This document shows, piece by piece, positions 9,055-17,320 of a DNA stretch of 52,041 bases (positions are counted from its first letter, which is position 1; each line of letters starts with the position of its first letter). The notes under the pieces were generated by a model. That model saw only the letters and a program-made list of their open reading frames with translations, did not search any database and was not told where the DNA came from. The translations under genes and the position numbers were made by a program. Source of the stretch: an uncultured Bacteroidota bacterium (GTDB lineage Bacteria; Bacteroidota; Bacteroidia; Bacteroidales; UBA12481); contig CAINOB010000073.1 in NCBI GenBank assembly GCA_903851365.1, positions 1 through 52,041 on the forward strand, read 5' to 3'.

Positions 9055-9759
9055 TCAGTTTTTTTTAATTCCAGTATATAATCCGCAAATACCGGCAGAA
9101 AGCGGTTTATAATCGGCATTCGAAAATCCTGCGTGATTCATCAGAGTCACAAAAGCTTCACCTTTCGGAAAAGCCTCCACTGAATCCGGAAGATAGCGAT
9201 AGGCTGAAAGATCGCGTGAAAACCATCGGCCAATTGCAGGTACCATATGGTGAAAATAAAAGCGATATAAGGCCCGTAGCCAGGTCTGGCGAGGTAGGGA
9301 AAACTCAAGAACAACTAACTTCCCACCTGGATTCAGGACCCTGAAAATTTCACTAAGGCCCAGTTCCGGATCCTTGAAGTTTCTGACACCAAAAGCCACC
9401 ATTGCAGCATCAAAAGAGCAAGATTCAAATGGCAAAGCTTCACAAGCTGCCTCAATTAGGGTGATCTTTTCAGATAGTCCCCGGACCAAAATCTTTTTCC
9501 GGCCAATGTCAAGCATACCTTTTGAAACATCCACCCCTGTAACCTTATCCGGATTCAGGCTGAGTACACCAATAGCCATATCCGCTGTTCCGGTAGCAAC
9601 ATCAAGAATCGTTCGGGGATGTATTTCAGCGAGCGATCTTATGGCTTTTCTCCGCCAACCCTTGTCGATATTAAGGGAAAGCAAATGATTCAGGAAATCA
9701 TAAGAACCTGCAATCTGATCGAACATTTGTGAGTTTTCCCGGTTTTCGGCAGCTTTCAT
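9055..9759 (-). CDS. ubiE: Demethylmenaquinone methyltransferase (MenG/UbiE)
   Basis: This 234-residue class I SAM methyltransferase performs the last step of menaquinone synthesis, C-methylation of demethylmenaquinone. The SAM-binding motif I is DVATGTADMAIG (near residues 58-69). The UbiE signatures are FGVRNFKDPELGL (near 122-134) and the downstream VLEFSLP. The start codon overlaps the stop of the preceding SDR gene by four bases (ATGA), so the two are translationally coupled; porT follows. Confidence 0.94.
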   Translation of the reverse strand: MKAAENRENSQMFDQIAGSYDFLNHLLSLNIDKGWRRKAIRSLAEIHPRTILDVATGTADMAIGVLSLNPDKVTGVDVSKGMLDIGRKKILVRGLSEKITLIEAACEALPFESCSFDAAMVAFGVRNFKDPELGLSEIFRVLNPGGKLVVLEFSLPRQTWLRALYRFYFHHMVPAIGRWFSRDLSAYRYLPDSVEAFPKGEAFVTLMNHAGFSNADYKPLSAGICGLYTGIKKN

Positions 9760-10541
9760 TGCTTTTGTATTATGGTTGCGGAAGCTTGTGCTGCCGGCAT
9801 TACCAGAACATCCTGAATATTCACATGAGCAGGACGCGTGATAATAAATTGAATAACATCAGCTATATCCTCCGCTTCGAGCGGCTGAAATCCGTCATAA
9901 ACCTTGTCTGCCCTTTCGGTGTCACCCTTAAAACGAACGAGGGAGAATTCTGTTTCCACTGCCCCTGGACAAACTGAAGATACCTTAACTCCAAAAGGCA
10001 CGAAATCCATACGCATACCTAAAGTCAAGGCCTCAACAGCGTGTTTGGTTGCACAATAAACAGCACCTTTGGGATATACCTCTTTCCCGGCAATAGAACC
10101 AATATTAATAATATGGCCTTTTTGCCTGGAGATCATTCCCGGAGCAATCAGTTTTGTCACATGCAAAACACCTTTAATATTAGTGTCAATCATCTGATTC
10201 CAGTCATCCAGTGATCCTTCGTGCACAGGATCTAGACCAGCTGCCAAACCGGCATTATTAATCAGAATTGCAATTTGTTTCCATTCCTCAGGCAGATCGT
10301 TGAAAGCTGTTTTCAGGTTTGAATAATTGCGAACATCAACCGGTATAGCCAGACATTCGCAATTATACTTGGTTTCCAGGTAAGTGCTCAGCTTTTTTAA
10401 AGTCACCGCTCGGCGGCTGACAAGAATCAGCCGGAATCCGTCCTTCGCCAGCCGCATTGCTGTGGCACGTCCGATACCCGAACTTGCTCCGGTAATCAAT
10501 ACAATTGGTTTTGTCGGATTTAGTTTAGTCTTCATAATCAT
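9756..10541 (-). CDS. Short-chain dehydrogenase/reductase, YdfG-like
   Basis: This 261-residue Rossmann-fold oxidoreductase has the SDR cofactor motif TGASSGIG (near residues 18-25) with downstream arginines (SRRAV) that suggest NADP(H). It also has the NNAG motif and the catalytic YCATK (Tyr near 161, Lys near 165). The pattern is closest to the YdfG/serine 3-dehydrogenase group, which reduces or oxidises 3-hydroxy acids with broad specificity. It heads a unit with ubiE and porT (four-base overlap with ubiE). The substrate cannot be assigned. Confidence 0.88.
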   Translation of the reverse strand: MIMKTKLNPTKPIVLITGASSGIGRATAMRLAKDGFRLILVSRRAVTLKKLSTYLETKYNCECLAIPVDVRNYSNLKTAFNDLPEEWKQIAILINNAGLAAGLDPVHEGSLDDWNQMIDTNIKGVLHVTKLIAPGMISRQKGHIINIGSIAGKEVYPKGAVYCATKHAVEALTLGMRMDFVPFGVKVSSVCPGAVETEFSLVRFKGDTERADKVYDGFQPLEAEDIADVIQFIITRPAHVNIQDVLVMPAAQASATIIQKQ

Positions 10542-10573
10542 TTCTTAAAAGAGAGTGCAAAATTACAGCATTT

Positions 10574-12058
10574 TCAAAAGACTCCGACGTAACCCAGGTG
10601 GATTTTAGAATTCTTTAGATTCACAGGTAAACCACTTTCTTTGCCAATTGCGAAAATTATCTTGAAAATCCCACCTGCAGTTCGGATCTGACCACCCAAA
10701 CCAAATCCAGCCGGTGTTTTTAGTACATTAACATTATTAGTTGGCTGATTTAAAAATCCAAGATCCGCCAGAATTATCAAATACGATGACCGATCGAGCA
10801 AGTACCTTAATTCCACCGAGGTTACAGCGTAAGCATCAGTATGGAAGAAATCTTCATCGAAGCCTCTAAGAAGATTGAGCCCTCCCAGACGGTACTGCTC
10901 ATTTTCATAAGTTGCTGGTGATTTCCGGTAACCCGACTGAATCTCAAGGGCGCATGTGAGGTTTTTAGCGATTGGTTTGAACCATGAAACGTTTGCTATG
11001 AATTCCGATTGCTGCATTGAACTGCTATCAGGAATACTTTTTCGACCCGTGGAAGCCTCGATTTCAAGTTTCAAACCTTTATATGGACTGATTGGATTAT
11101 CCAGATGGTCATATTCCCACGAAATTCCTGAAAGAAGGCTGGTAAAGGGTTGTCTCAGTGAGCTTTTTGAATCAGGAATTGAATTAACGATACTACTCTC
11201 CTTATGTCTGAGAAATACATTTAATAGATTCCGGGGGCTAAAATGGTAAGGAATGCCCACATCCCAACTCACGTTAAGATAGCTAGTATCCTGCCTGTAT
11301 AATTCGAACTTACCTTGCAAGCCTAATGGTAATCCGGCAAAATAAGGAATATGAGCAGCCAGGTTGAGGCGTTGGGATCCATCCTGGTTTCTCTGCCAGT
11401 CGAAAAGCCAGTTTTCCCCCTGGCCAATAATATTATTCAGATTGAGCGCGAGCGCGCCCGAAAAAGCCAATTTACTGCCGGCCCGAAGATCCGGCGAAAG
11501 GCCTACCCATCCATCAAAGCGATTAGAACCTGATTTTTCAGGGTAAAGATAAACTGAAGCTTTCCCAGGATGAAAACCTACTTCCAAAGACCTGACCTGA
11601 TGAAGATAAGTTAATTGTCCAAGTCTGGCATTTGCCTCTTTAATGATTAACTCATGATATCGGTCGCCTGGTCTTAAGTTCATAAGGCGATAAAGTACCG
11701 GCAAAGAAAGATGAAATCCAGTCCGATTCATGATGGTATCTATAGTTACCAATTCACCCGGCCTGATGACCAAAATACCATTTATCCCATCTTTCGTGGC
11801 TAACACCGAATCCAACCGCACCTGAACAAACGGATATCCGGAATTTTCAAAAAATCCTATTATTTGTTCAATTTTAGGATTAAGGTCCGAATATTTTGAA
11901 TGGAATGGATTGGTCAACTTCAATTTCCTGACCAGAGTAGCAGATTCACAGGCTGAATCCGGCATTTTGATGTTCAGATCGATGGTTCCCTGGCTAAAAC
12001 CATGAGATACCATGGTAAAAAGAAAGTATAGAATCCCGGTTATCCTGTTATTTTTCAC
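10574..12058 (-). CDS. POTRA/BamA-like outer-membrane barrel protein
   Basis: This 494-residue protein has a signal peptide (ITGILYFLFTMVSHGFSQG) and a short periplasmic part with one or two POTRA-like units (about 25-165; for example GYPFVQVRLDSV and RPGDRYHELIIKEANARL). A bacterial-surface-antigen barrel runs to the C-terminus, with RLGGLNLLRGFDED as the RGF-like loop near residue 400. It is much smaller than BamA and lacks a lipobox, so it is neither BamA nor TamL. Small BamA-family barrels of unknown cargo are common in this phylum. The start appears to be GTG. Confidence 0.72.
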   Translation of the reverse strand: MKNNRITGILYFLFTMVSHGFSQGTIDLNIKMPDSACESATLVRKLKLTNPFHSKYSDLNPKIEQIIGFFENSGYPFVQVRLDSVLATKDGINGILVIRPGELVTIDTIMNRTGFHLSLPVLYRLMNLRPGDRYHELIIKEANARLGQLTYLHQVRSLEVGFHPGKASVYLYPEKSGSNRFDGWVGLSPDLRAGSKLAFSGALALNLNNIIGQGENWLFDWQRNQDGSQRLNLAAHIPYFAGLPLGLQGKFELYRQDTSYLNVSWDVGIPYHFSPRNLLNVFLRHKESSIVNSIPDSKSSLRQPFTSLLSGISWEYDHLDNPISPYKGLKLEIEASTGRKSIPDSSSMQQSEFIANVSWFKPIAKNLTCALEIQSGYRKSPATYENEQYRLGGLNLLRGFDEDFFHTDAYAVTSVELRYLLDRSSYLIILADLGFLNQPTNNVNVLKTPAGFGLGGQIRTAGGIFKIIFAIGKESGLPVNLKNSKIHLGYVGVF

Positions 12059-12066
12059 CCAAATCG

Positions 12067-12819
12067 TTAATCATCGTTGCACATAAAGCCTTGCTGCTCC
12101 AATACATCAAGAAACGCCTTGGAGAAATATCGATTATCAGACCCTTTGTACCGGTTGTCAGTGAATATCTGTGCCAAAGTTTCCTTTCCGTTGATCTTTA
12201 TCAAATCGAGGGTTGATTGCAAAGCCTCTTTTTCCAAATGGATCCTATCGATATCACTTGGTTGATAATCCTGGTACTTTTCATTATGAACAATTCCTTC
12301 AACCGGGAGGCGATCCACCAGAGTAGGAGCTTCCGCTGGATAGCCCATCACTATTGAAGTTACAGGGACTACAAGTTTTGGAAGATCAAGGATCTCAATC
12401 ACTTTTGCAGCCATCCAGGTAGCCGTTCCCAGATAACAGATGCCAAGTCCCAGGGATTCTGCTGCAATGACTGCATTTTGAGCTGCAATTATTGCATCAA
12501 TGGCACCTGTTAAAAAAGACAGAAGATTATTATATCCCGGATTTGCCTCACGCTGCTCGCACCATTTACTGAAGCGGTTAAAATCCGAACAGAAAGTCAG
12601 GTGAACAGGAGCTTCAAGCACCATATCCTGTTTAAAATGGGCCTCCCAGAGCTTTTTGCGAAGGCTGGCCTCGCGGGTAACCACGATGCTATACGCCTGC
12701 ATATTTCCAGTATTTGATGCACGTGAAGCAGCCTGAAGGATGATATCAAGTTTCGATTGTTCGACTTCGTTGGTATTGAACTTTCGTATCGACCTGTGGT
12801 TGAATAGCGTATCCATCAT
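12067..12819 (-). CDS. NfsA-like nitroreductase family FMN oxidoreductase
   Basis: This 250-residue protein is of the nitroreductase fold. The FMN phosphate-binding HRSIRKF (near residues 8-14) and SRASNTGNMQAY (near 33-44) are present, as are the NfsA-type GLGICYLGTATW (near 128-139) and VMGYPAE. NfsA-group enzymes use NADPH to reduce nitroaromatics, quinones or flavins; the physiological substrate is unknown. The gene is eight bases from the stop-adjacent start of the next minus-strand gene, so the two may be cotranscribed. A 14-base perfect palindrome sits just upstream of its ATG. Confidence 0.85.
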   Translation of the reverse strand: MMDTLFNHRSIRKFNTNEVEQSKLDIILQAASRASNTGNMQAYSIVVTREASLRKKLWEAHFKQDMVLEAPVHLTFCSDFNRFSKWCEQREANPGYNNLLSFLTGAIDAIIAAQNAVIAAESLGLGICYLGTATWMAAKVIEILDLPKLVVPVTSIVMGYPAEAPTLVDRLPVEGIVHNEKYQDYQPSDIDRIHLEKEALQSTLDLIKINGKETLAQIFTDNRYKGSDNRYFSKAFLDVLEQQGFMCNDD

Positions 12820-12826
12820 GAATTAC

Positions 12827-12840
12827 TGAATTTAAATTCA
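12827..12840. promoter_or_regulatory. Perfect palindrome TGAATTTAAATTCA upstream of nitroreductase
   Basis: A 14-base perfect dyad lies eight bases before the nitroreductase start, in its leader or promoter region. It could be an operator for a dimeric regulator, but AT-rich palindromes also arise by chance. Confidence 0.3.
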
Positions 12841-12947
12841 ACAATGATAAAGATATAAAACCGGGCTAAAAATTAACTATGTCATTTTTTCCATTCGTGA
12901 GGTAATCATGCATCTATATCTGAGTAAACCATAAATTAATAATTCAA

Positions 12948-13796
12948 ATGAAAAAAAATTACATTTTCTTATTAACGGCAATTCTGGCAGGTTATTGGAT
13001 CAACCTTAACGGCCAGAGCACACCAAGACAGGGTGAGATACTGATTACGGAGATCATGGTAAACCCTGAAGCGGTCAGCGATGCAAACGGAGAGTGGTTT
13101 GAAATATGGAATTCGTCAGATCACGATATTTTGCTTAATGGACTCACTTTGAAAGACGCCGGGTCGAATATGCACATTCTCAATTCGGTGGAGAAGCTCG
13201 TGATTCACTCAAAAAGTTACTGGGTATTGGCTAAAAATGGAGATGCATTGACTAATGGGGGCGTTCATGTTGATTATGTCTACCAGAACTTCACATTAAG
13301 TAATACTTCGGATCAAATCATCATGACAGCTGCAGACGCTTCTCTTATTGACCAGGTATCCTATTTATCAGGGTGGCCAATAGTTTCGGGAGCCTCCATG
13401 GAATTGCACCCGGATTACCAGACTTTTAGTGGAAATGACCAGCCAGAGCACTGGTTTCCGGCCAAAATAGTATTTGGTGCCGGTGATAAGGGGAGTCCGG
13501 GAAAGGCAAATTCGATATCCTCAGGATTAGAAGAGTGGGGAGAAGGGATAAAAATTGATGTTTATCCGAATCCATCAAAAGAAAGATTCATTGTTGAGGC
13601 ATCCTTTCCCGACCCACAAGCAGGCACAATAAAACTCATTAATCTACTGGGGCAGAGCTTCCTGATAAAATCCTTTGATGAAATACAGTTTCTGAAAGAG
13701 GTTATTGAACCTGATTTTTTAACTCCCGGCATTTGGTTTCTTGAATTAACAGCAGGAAGAAAAGTAAAAGTAATCAGATTGATTATCGAACGATAG
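12948..13796 (+). CDS. Lamin-tail-domain protein with type IX sorting signal
   Basis: This 282-residue secreted protein has a signal peptide (YIFLLTAILAGYWINLNGQ) and a lamin-tail domain (about 28-180, beginning GEILITEIMVNPEAVSDANGEW). A C-terminal type A sorting domain covers about 200-282, with VYPNPSKERF, the LINLLGQ strand and the terminal PGIWFLELTAG motif. Type IX clients are moved across the outer membrane and often anchored to A-LPS. The PorT-like gene at 8.3 kb is consistent with an active system. The function of the lamin-tail domain on the cell surface is unknown. Confidence 0.88.
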   Translation: MKKNYIFLLTAILAGYWINLNGQSTPRQGEILITEIMVNPEAVSDANGEWFEIWNSSDHDILLNGLTLKDAGSNMHILNSVEKLVIHSKSYWVLAKNGDALTNGGVHVDYVYQNFTLSNTSDQIIMTAADASLIDQVSYLSGWPIVSGASMELHPDYQTFSGNDQPEHWFPAKIVFGAGDKGSPGKANSISSGLEEWGEGIKIDVYPNPSKERFIVEASFPDPQAGTIKLINLLGQSFLIKSFDEIQFLKEVIEPDFLTPGIWFLELTAGRKVKVIRLIIER

Positions 13797-13801
13797 CTAT
13801 T

Positions 13802-14314
13802 TCAACAATTATGATCATCAATCCCGAGGATCATTTTGATTGAATGTATGATAGTAGGAAGAATCTCATTGCAATATTCAGCTACTGCCTTTCGGCTGCC
13901 CGGGAGGCAGTACACGAGTGTTTTTGCGGTTACCCCGGCTATTGACCTGGAAACCAGAGCAGCAGGTTTTTCCATGCCATATTTTACCCGGATCATTTCC
14001 ATGACTCCGGGTATTTCCTTATCCAACAATGGCTTAACAACATCCGGAGTAAAGTCTCTTGGACCCAGGCCCGTTCCACCAGTAGTAAAAATCACTTCTA
14101 AATTTCGTTCCCGATAACTTAGTATAAGGGCACTCAAACGCTTTGGATCATCTGGAATAATAATATTCTCTATGTCAACCGGAAACGATCTTGCAGCGAA
14201 GTATTCATTTATCAAGGCTGTTATTGCCGGACCACTTAAATCCTCGTATTCACCCCGGCTTGCCCTGTCGCTGAGTGTGACTACTGCGAATCTGATCCTA
14301 TCCGGGAAGCTCAT
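13802..14314 (-). CDS. mog: Molybdopterin adenylyltransferase MogA/MoaB family
   Basis: This 170-residue protein is of the MogA/MoaB fold, which adenylates molybdopterin before metal insertion by MoeA. The molybdopterin-binding loop TTGGTGLGPRDFTPD (near residues 75-89) is intact, as are the family motifs VTLSDRASRGEYEDLSGP and LPGSRKAVAEY. I take the ATG at 14314 (MSFPDRI); an upstream in-frame TTG would lengthen the overlap. The start overlaps the moaC end by 17 bases, placing it last in a moeA-moaA-moaC-mog operon. Confidence 0.9.
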   Translation of the reverse strand: MSFPDRIRFAVVTLSDRASRGEYEDLSGPAITALINEYFAARSFPVDIENIIIPDDPKRLSALILSYRERNLEVIFTTGGTGLGPRDFTPDVVKPLLDKEIPGVMEMIRVKYGMEKPAALVSRSIAGVTAKTLVYCLPGSRKAVAEYCNEILPTIIHSIKMILGIDDHNC

Positions 14315-14834
14315 GTTTAGTTTTTTCAATCAGGTGTATTCCTTCGATCCTCATCTCTTTATCCACTGCTTTACACATATCATAGATGGTGAGCAGGCCA
14401 ATACTGACGGCTGTAAGAGCTTCCATTTCAACACCAGTTTGTCCGATGCAATTAGCTTCACTGCTGATAGTAACGCCAGAATCTGTTAGTTTACATATTG
14501 CTTTTACCGATGTGAGGTTGACATTGTGACACAGCGGTATCAGTGCCGATGTACTTTTGGCAGCCTGGATTCCGGCTATCTCAGCTATCGTCAGCACATC
14601 ACCCTTTTTGATCAGGTTTTCCCGTATCAGCTGAAGGGTACCTTGTTGAAGAATGATCTGACCCTCAGCTTTCGCTATCCGGATCTGGTCGGGTTTTCCA
14701 CCAACATCAACCATCCGGGCACGACCAGTGCTATCGGTATGAGAGAGCTGGGGACCGCCTGAAGGTTGTTGATCCTGAGAACCCCTTGACTGAAGTCCGG
14801 GTCTATTGATATCGATTCCTTTTGCCTTGCTCAT
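14298..14834 (-). CDS. moaC: Cyclic pyranopterin monophosphate synthase MoaC
   Basis: This 178-residue protein performs the second half of the first molybdopterin step, turning 3',8-cyclo-GTP into cPMP. The core starts at LSHTDSTGRARMVDVGGK (near residue 30). It carries LIPLCHNVNLTSV, the TGVEMEALTAVSI helix and the catalytic lysine of MCKAVDKEMRI. About 28 extra residues at the N-terminus (rich in Gln, Ser and Pro) precede the usual start and look unstructured; no better ATG is seen. It overlaps mog and follows moaA by 77 bases. Confidence 0.95.
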   Translation of the reverse strand: MSKAKGIDINRPGLQSRGSQDQQPSGGPQLSHTDSTGRARMVDVGGKPDQIRIAKAEGQIILQQGTLQLIRENLIKKGDVLTIAEIAGIQAAKSTSALIPLCHNVNLTSVKAICKLTDSGVTISSEANCIGQTGVEMEALTAVSIGLLTIYDMCKAVDKEMRIEGIHLIEKTKHELPG

Positions 14835-14911
14835 TGCCCAATTATAACCTATTTCTTAATTCTTATACCTTTACTTTTGTCTTTCTACCCTTTTACCCTT
14901 TGCCCTGATCT

Positions 14912-15712
14912 TCAACCTCCTAAATTATAAAATTCACTTGTAGTGTTCACACTTCCGCACTCAGGTTTATTCTCCAGGGCTTGTTCAATGGCATTCCGGG
15001 CACTAAGCTCCCTAATGGAATATCCTGAATTACTGAACAGACAGGGTTTAATAAAGCCATTGCTGGTCAGACGCAACCTATTGCATGTTGCACAGTTGCC
15101 CCCGTCGCCGCCGATAACGCCCCTGAAATATCCGGAATCAAGGTCCATCTGATGTATAAAGCGGACTTCTAAACCGCGACTTCGCCCAAATTCACTGACG
15201 GTTCTGGCGTCAGGCTCCTCAGGGGAATTACGGATCACACAATTAATTTTAACAGGAGATAACCCAACTTTGACGGCTTCATCAATCCCTGCAATAACCT
15301 GCCGGATATCACCAATTCTGGTAATTTCACGAAAACGATCAGGATTCATTGTATCGAGGCTTACGTTTACCCTCTGTAAACCAGCATTCTTAAGCTCCAG
15401 GGCATAGCGATCCAAAAGTGTACCATTGGTTGTCATTGAAAGATCGCAGATTTCAGGTATAGCCGCAATCATTTCAACAAGGCCCACAATTCCTTTACGA
15501 ACGAGTGGCTCTCCCCCTGTGATTCTTACCTTATTGATACCGAATTGAACAGCTGCCTTTACAACCTCGACGATCTCAACATAGCGGAGGATATCTTCGT
15601 GGTGTACGAGTGGAACACCCTCGGCAGGCATACAATAAGTACAACGCAGGTTGCATCGGTCAGTTACCGATATCCTGAGATAATTAATATTGCGCTCAAA
15701 TCGATCGAACAT
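14912..15712 (-). CDS. moaA: GTP 3',8-cyclase MoaA, shortened form
   Basis: This radical SAM enzyme makes 3',8-cyclo-GTP from GTP. The N-terminal cluster motif CNLRCTYC, the SAM-binding GGEP, and the C-terminal cluster CATC-x13-C (NRLRLTSNG between) are all present, as is the terminal Gly-Gly. With the ATG start the protein has only about 266 residues, against about 325-340 for typical MoaA. The missing part lies between RFIHQMD and CATC, where the usual segment of about 60 residues is replaced by about 15. The TTG at 15733 is an unlikely start. It overlaps the moeA end by 17 bases, so the two are coupled. Confidence 0.88.
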   Translation of the reverse strand: MFDRFERNINYLRISVTDRCNLRCTYCMPAEGVPLVHHEDILRYVEIVEVVKAAVQFGINKVRITGGEPLVRKGIVGLVEMIAAIPEICDLSMTTNGTLLDRYALELKNAGLQRVNVSLDTMNPDRFREITRIGDIRQVIAGIDEAVKVGLSPVKINCVIRNSPEEPDARTVSEFGRSRGLEVRFIHQMDLDSGYFRGVIGGDGGNCATCNRLRLTSNGFIKPCLFSNSGYSIRELSARNAIEQALENKPECGSVNTTSEFYNLGG

Positions 15713-16880
15713 CAACAAATTCCCCTTCTTCAATGATTGTCTTTCCGATAGGTACAGGAATGATTCCTTCCGCTGAACCTAGTGAAAAGATATGGGCTGA
15801 ACCATGGTATTCAATTTCATGAACCATTCCTTCACTATCAATTCTTACCGGCATCCAGGAGAGCCTGTTACTTTTTTTCCGTTCTATTCTGGAGGCAGAC
15901 CTAAGGCGTAATACAGGTGGCTTCCAATCGTGTCCCATACATTTGTATATAAATGGCTTGACCAACAATTCCAGGATAAAAAAGGATGAAACAGGGTTTC
16001 CTGGCAGTCCGAATACGAACTTATTCCTGCCTGTGCCGAAAAGAGTCGGTTTACCTGGCTGAATAGCGACCTGCTTGAAAGCCACATTAATATCAAGGCT
16101 CTGAAGGACTGCGGGTACAAAATCAAATTCTCCCATCGAAACGCCGCCACTGAGAATAAGAATATCATTATTAGCCAGAGCTTCTGAAATCATATTTCTG
16201 GTAATATCCTCATCATCAGTGGCTATACCGTAATAATCACAATCAATGCCAATCTTTGCCAATTGAGCAATCATTTGGTAGGCATTCGTATTGCGAATCT
16301 GCGAAACGCCGGGTTTTTCACCTGGCTCCACCAATTCAGTACCTGTTGACAGAACACCCACAGATGGCAGACGGTAGACCTTTATGAAAACTTTCCCTAC
16401 GGTCGCCAGGATCGGTACATGTCTTGTATCTAATAGTACACCGGCTTCCAGAACGATGTCTCCATTTCTAAGATCCTCACCCTGGTAGCAAATATTAGGG
16501 TTGGTTTTTTCTCCCATAAATTTAATAACAGGATGTAGATCTGAACCTTCAATGGAGCATTCTTCAACCTTGATAACTGTATCAGCTCCATCCGGAATTA
16601 TTGCCCCGGTCATGATTTGTGAACATTTTCCCGGGAGTACGCTTTTCCTGGGAGGAACTCCTGCCCTGATGACCTCTATCACCTCAAGCGGAAGTGCCAG
16701 ATCCTGTCTGCGACAAGCATATCCATCCATTGCACTTTTGTTGAATGGGGGGATATCCATGTCCGAGGTTATACTTTCAGCTAATACCCTTCCCGTTGCC
16801 TCTTCGAATGATATCACTTCAGTACCAAACGTAATTGACTGATTCAATGATATTTCCAGAGCCTTATCAAACGTTATCAT
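15696..16880 (-). CDS. moeA: Molybdopterin molybdenumtransferase MoeA
   Basis: This 394-residue protein is first in the cofactor operon. MoeA inserts molybdate, or tungstate in some organisms, into adenylylated molybdopterin. The four-domain signature is visible: MDIPPFNKSAMDGYA near residue 40, QIMTGAIIPDGADTVI near 90, the central GVLSTGTEL and SGGVSMGEFDFV (molybdopterin-binding domain, about 175-310), and FGLPGNPVSSF. A C-terminal beta domain ends with a hydrophilic tail. Given the tungsten enzyme at 40 kb, this MoeA may serve tungsten, but sequence does not decide metal choice. Confidence 0.95.
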   Translation of the reverse strand: MITFDKALEISLNQSITFGTEVISFEEATGRVLAESITSDMDIPPFNKSAMDGYACRRQDLALPLEVIEVIRAGVPPRKSVLPGKCSQIMTGAIIPDGADTVIKVEECSIEGSDLHPVIKFMGEKTNPNICYQGEDLRNGDIVLEAGVLLDTRHVPILATVGKVFIKVYRLPSVGVLSTGTELVEPGEKPGVSQIRNTNAYQMIAQLAKIGIDCDYYGIATDDEDITRNMISEALANNDILILSGGVSMGEFDFVPAVLQSLDINVAFKQVAIQPGKPTLFGTGRNKFVFGLPGNPVSSFFILELLVKPFIYKCMGHDWKPPVLRLRSASRIERKKSNRLSWMPVRIDSEGMVHEIEYHGSAHIFSLGSAEGIIPVPIGKTIIEEGEFVDVRSI

Positions 16881-16937
16881 TTCAAATAAAATTAGGCAGC
16901 TAAGGTAGATAAAAATAAACAGGAGCCTTTTTTTCCA

Positions 16938-16968
16938 TTGAAGAACCTGTTCGACATCTATACTGTTG
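16938..16968 (+). promoter_or_regulatory. Candidate Bacteroidota promoter of the cysteine-peptide operon
   Basis: A -33-like TTG (16938-16940) is followed 20 bases later by TACTGTTG (16961-16968), one mismatch from the TAnnTTTG -7 consensus. The predicted transcript would start near 16975, placing the ATG at 16992 just downstream and ruling against an upstream TTG start. Confidence 0.4.
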
Positions 16969-16991
16969 TTATCAATAAAAACAAAACAATC

Positions 16992-17318
16992 ATGAAAACA
17001 TTTAGTTGGAAAAAGATGGGCTTTATTCTTGCAATCCTCTGCATCCTATTAGGAAACATTGTCGGGATTAAAGTACTGGCTACTGAAGATGGTGACAACG
17101 CAGGCATAAGATTAACCAATCAGGCTCCGGATGGAGTTCTCGTTGGTTACCGGCCGGAACCGGGGCGCGTAAAAACAGGTGAGCACCTGGAAGCTTACGG
17201 GGGCTGGGTTGGCGCTCAATTCTCACATCTGGTGATTGAATACGAATATGTCATGTGCTGTAATAAGACACTTCGCGCAATGGACGGTTGCAGTGGCTTT
17301 AAAATTTGTAATAATTAG
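16992..17318 (+). CDS. Small exported cysteine-rich protein, first of two
   Basis: This 108-residue protein is not one I recognise. An N-terminal hydrophobic signal (MGFILAILCILLGNIVGIKVLA) ends near residue 30 at a plausible cleavage site, ATEDGD. The mature part is polar and ends with a cysteine array: CC, nine residues, C, five residues, C, then NN at the terminus. The protein at 19170 has the same length and the pattern CC-x9-C-x8-C-DN, although the rest differs. Small exported proteins of the NVEALA type are known beside 6-bladed beta-propeller lipoproteins in Bacteroidota; this lacks the NVEALA motif. The next gene starts two bases after its stop. Confidence 0.75.
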   Translation: MKTFSWKKMGFILAILCILLGNIVGIKVLATEDGDNAGIRLTNQAPDGVLVGYRPEPGRVKTGEHLEAYGGWVGAQFSHLVIEYEYVMCCNKTLRAMDGCSGFKICNN

Positions 17319-17320
17319 CC

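Noticed and set aside
9374-9688. A 104-codon plus-strand frame opposite ubiE
   Set aside because: It is the antisense shadow of the menaquinone methyltransferase and has no start signal or motif.
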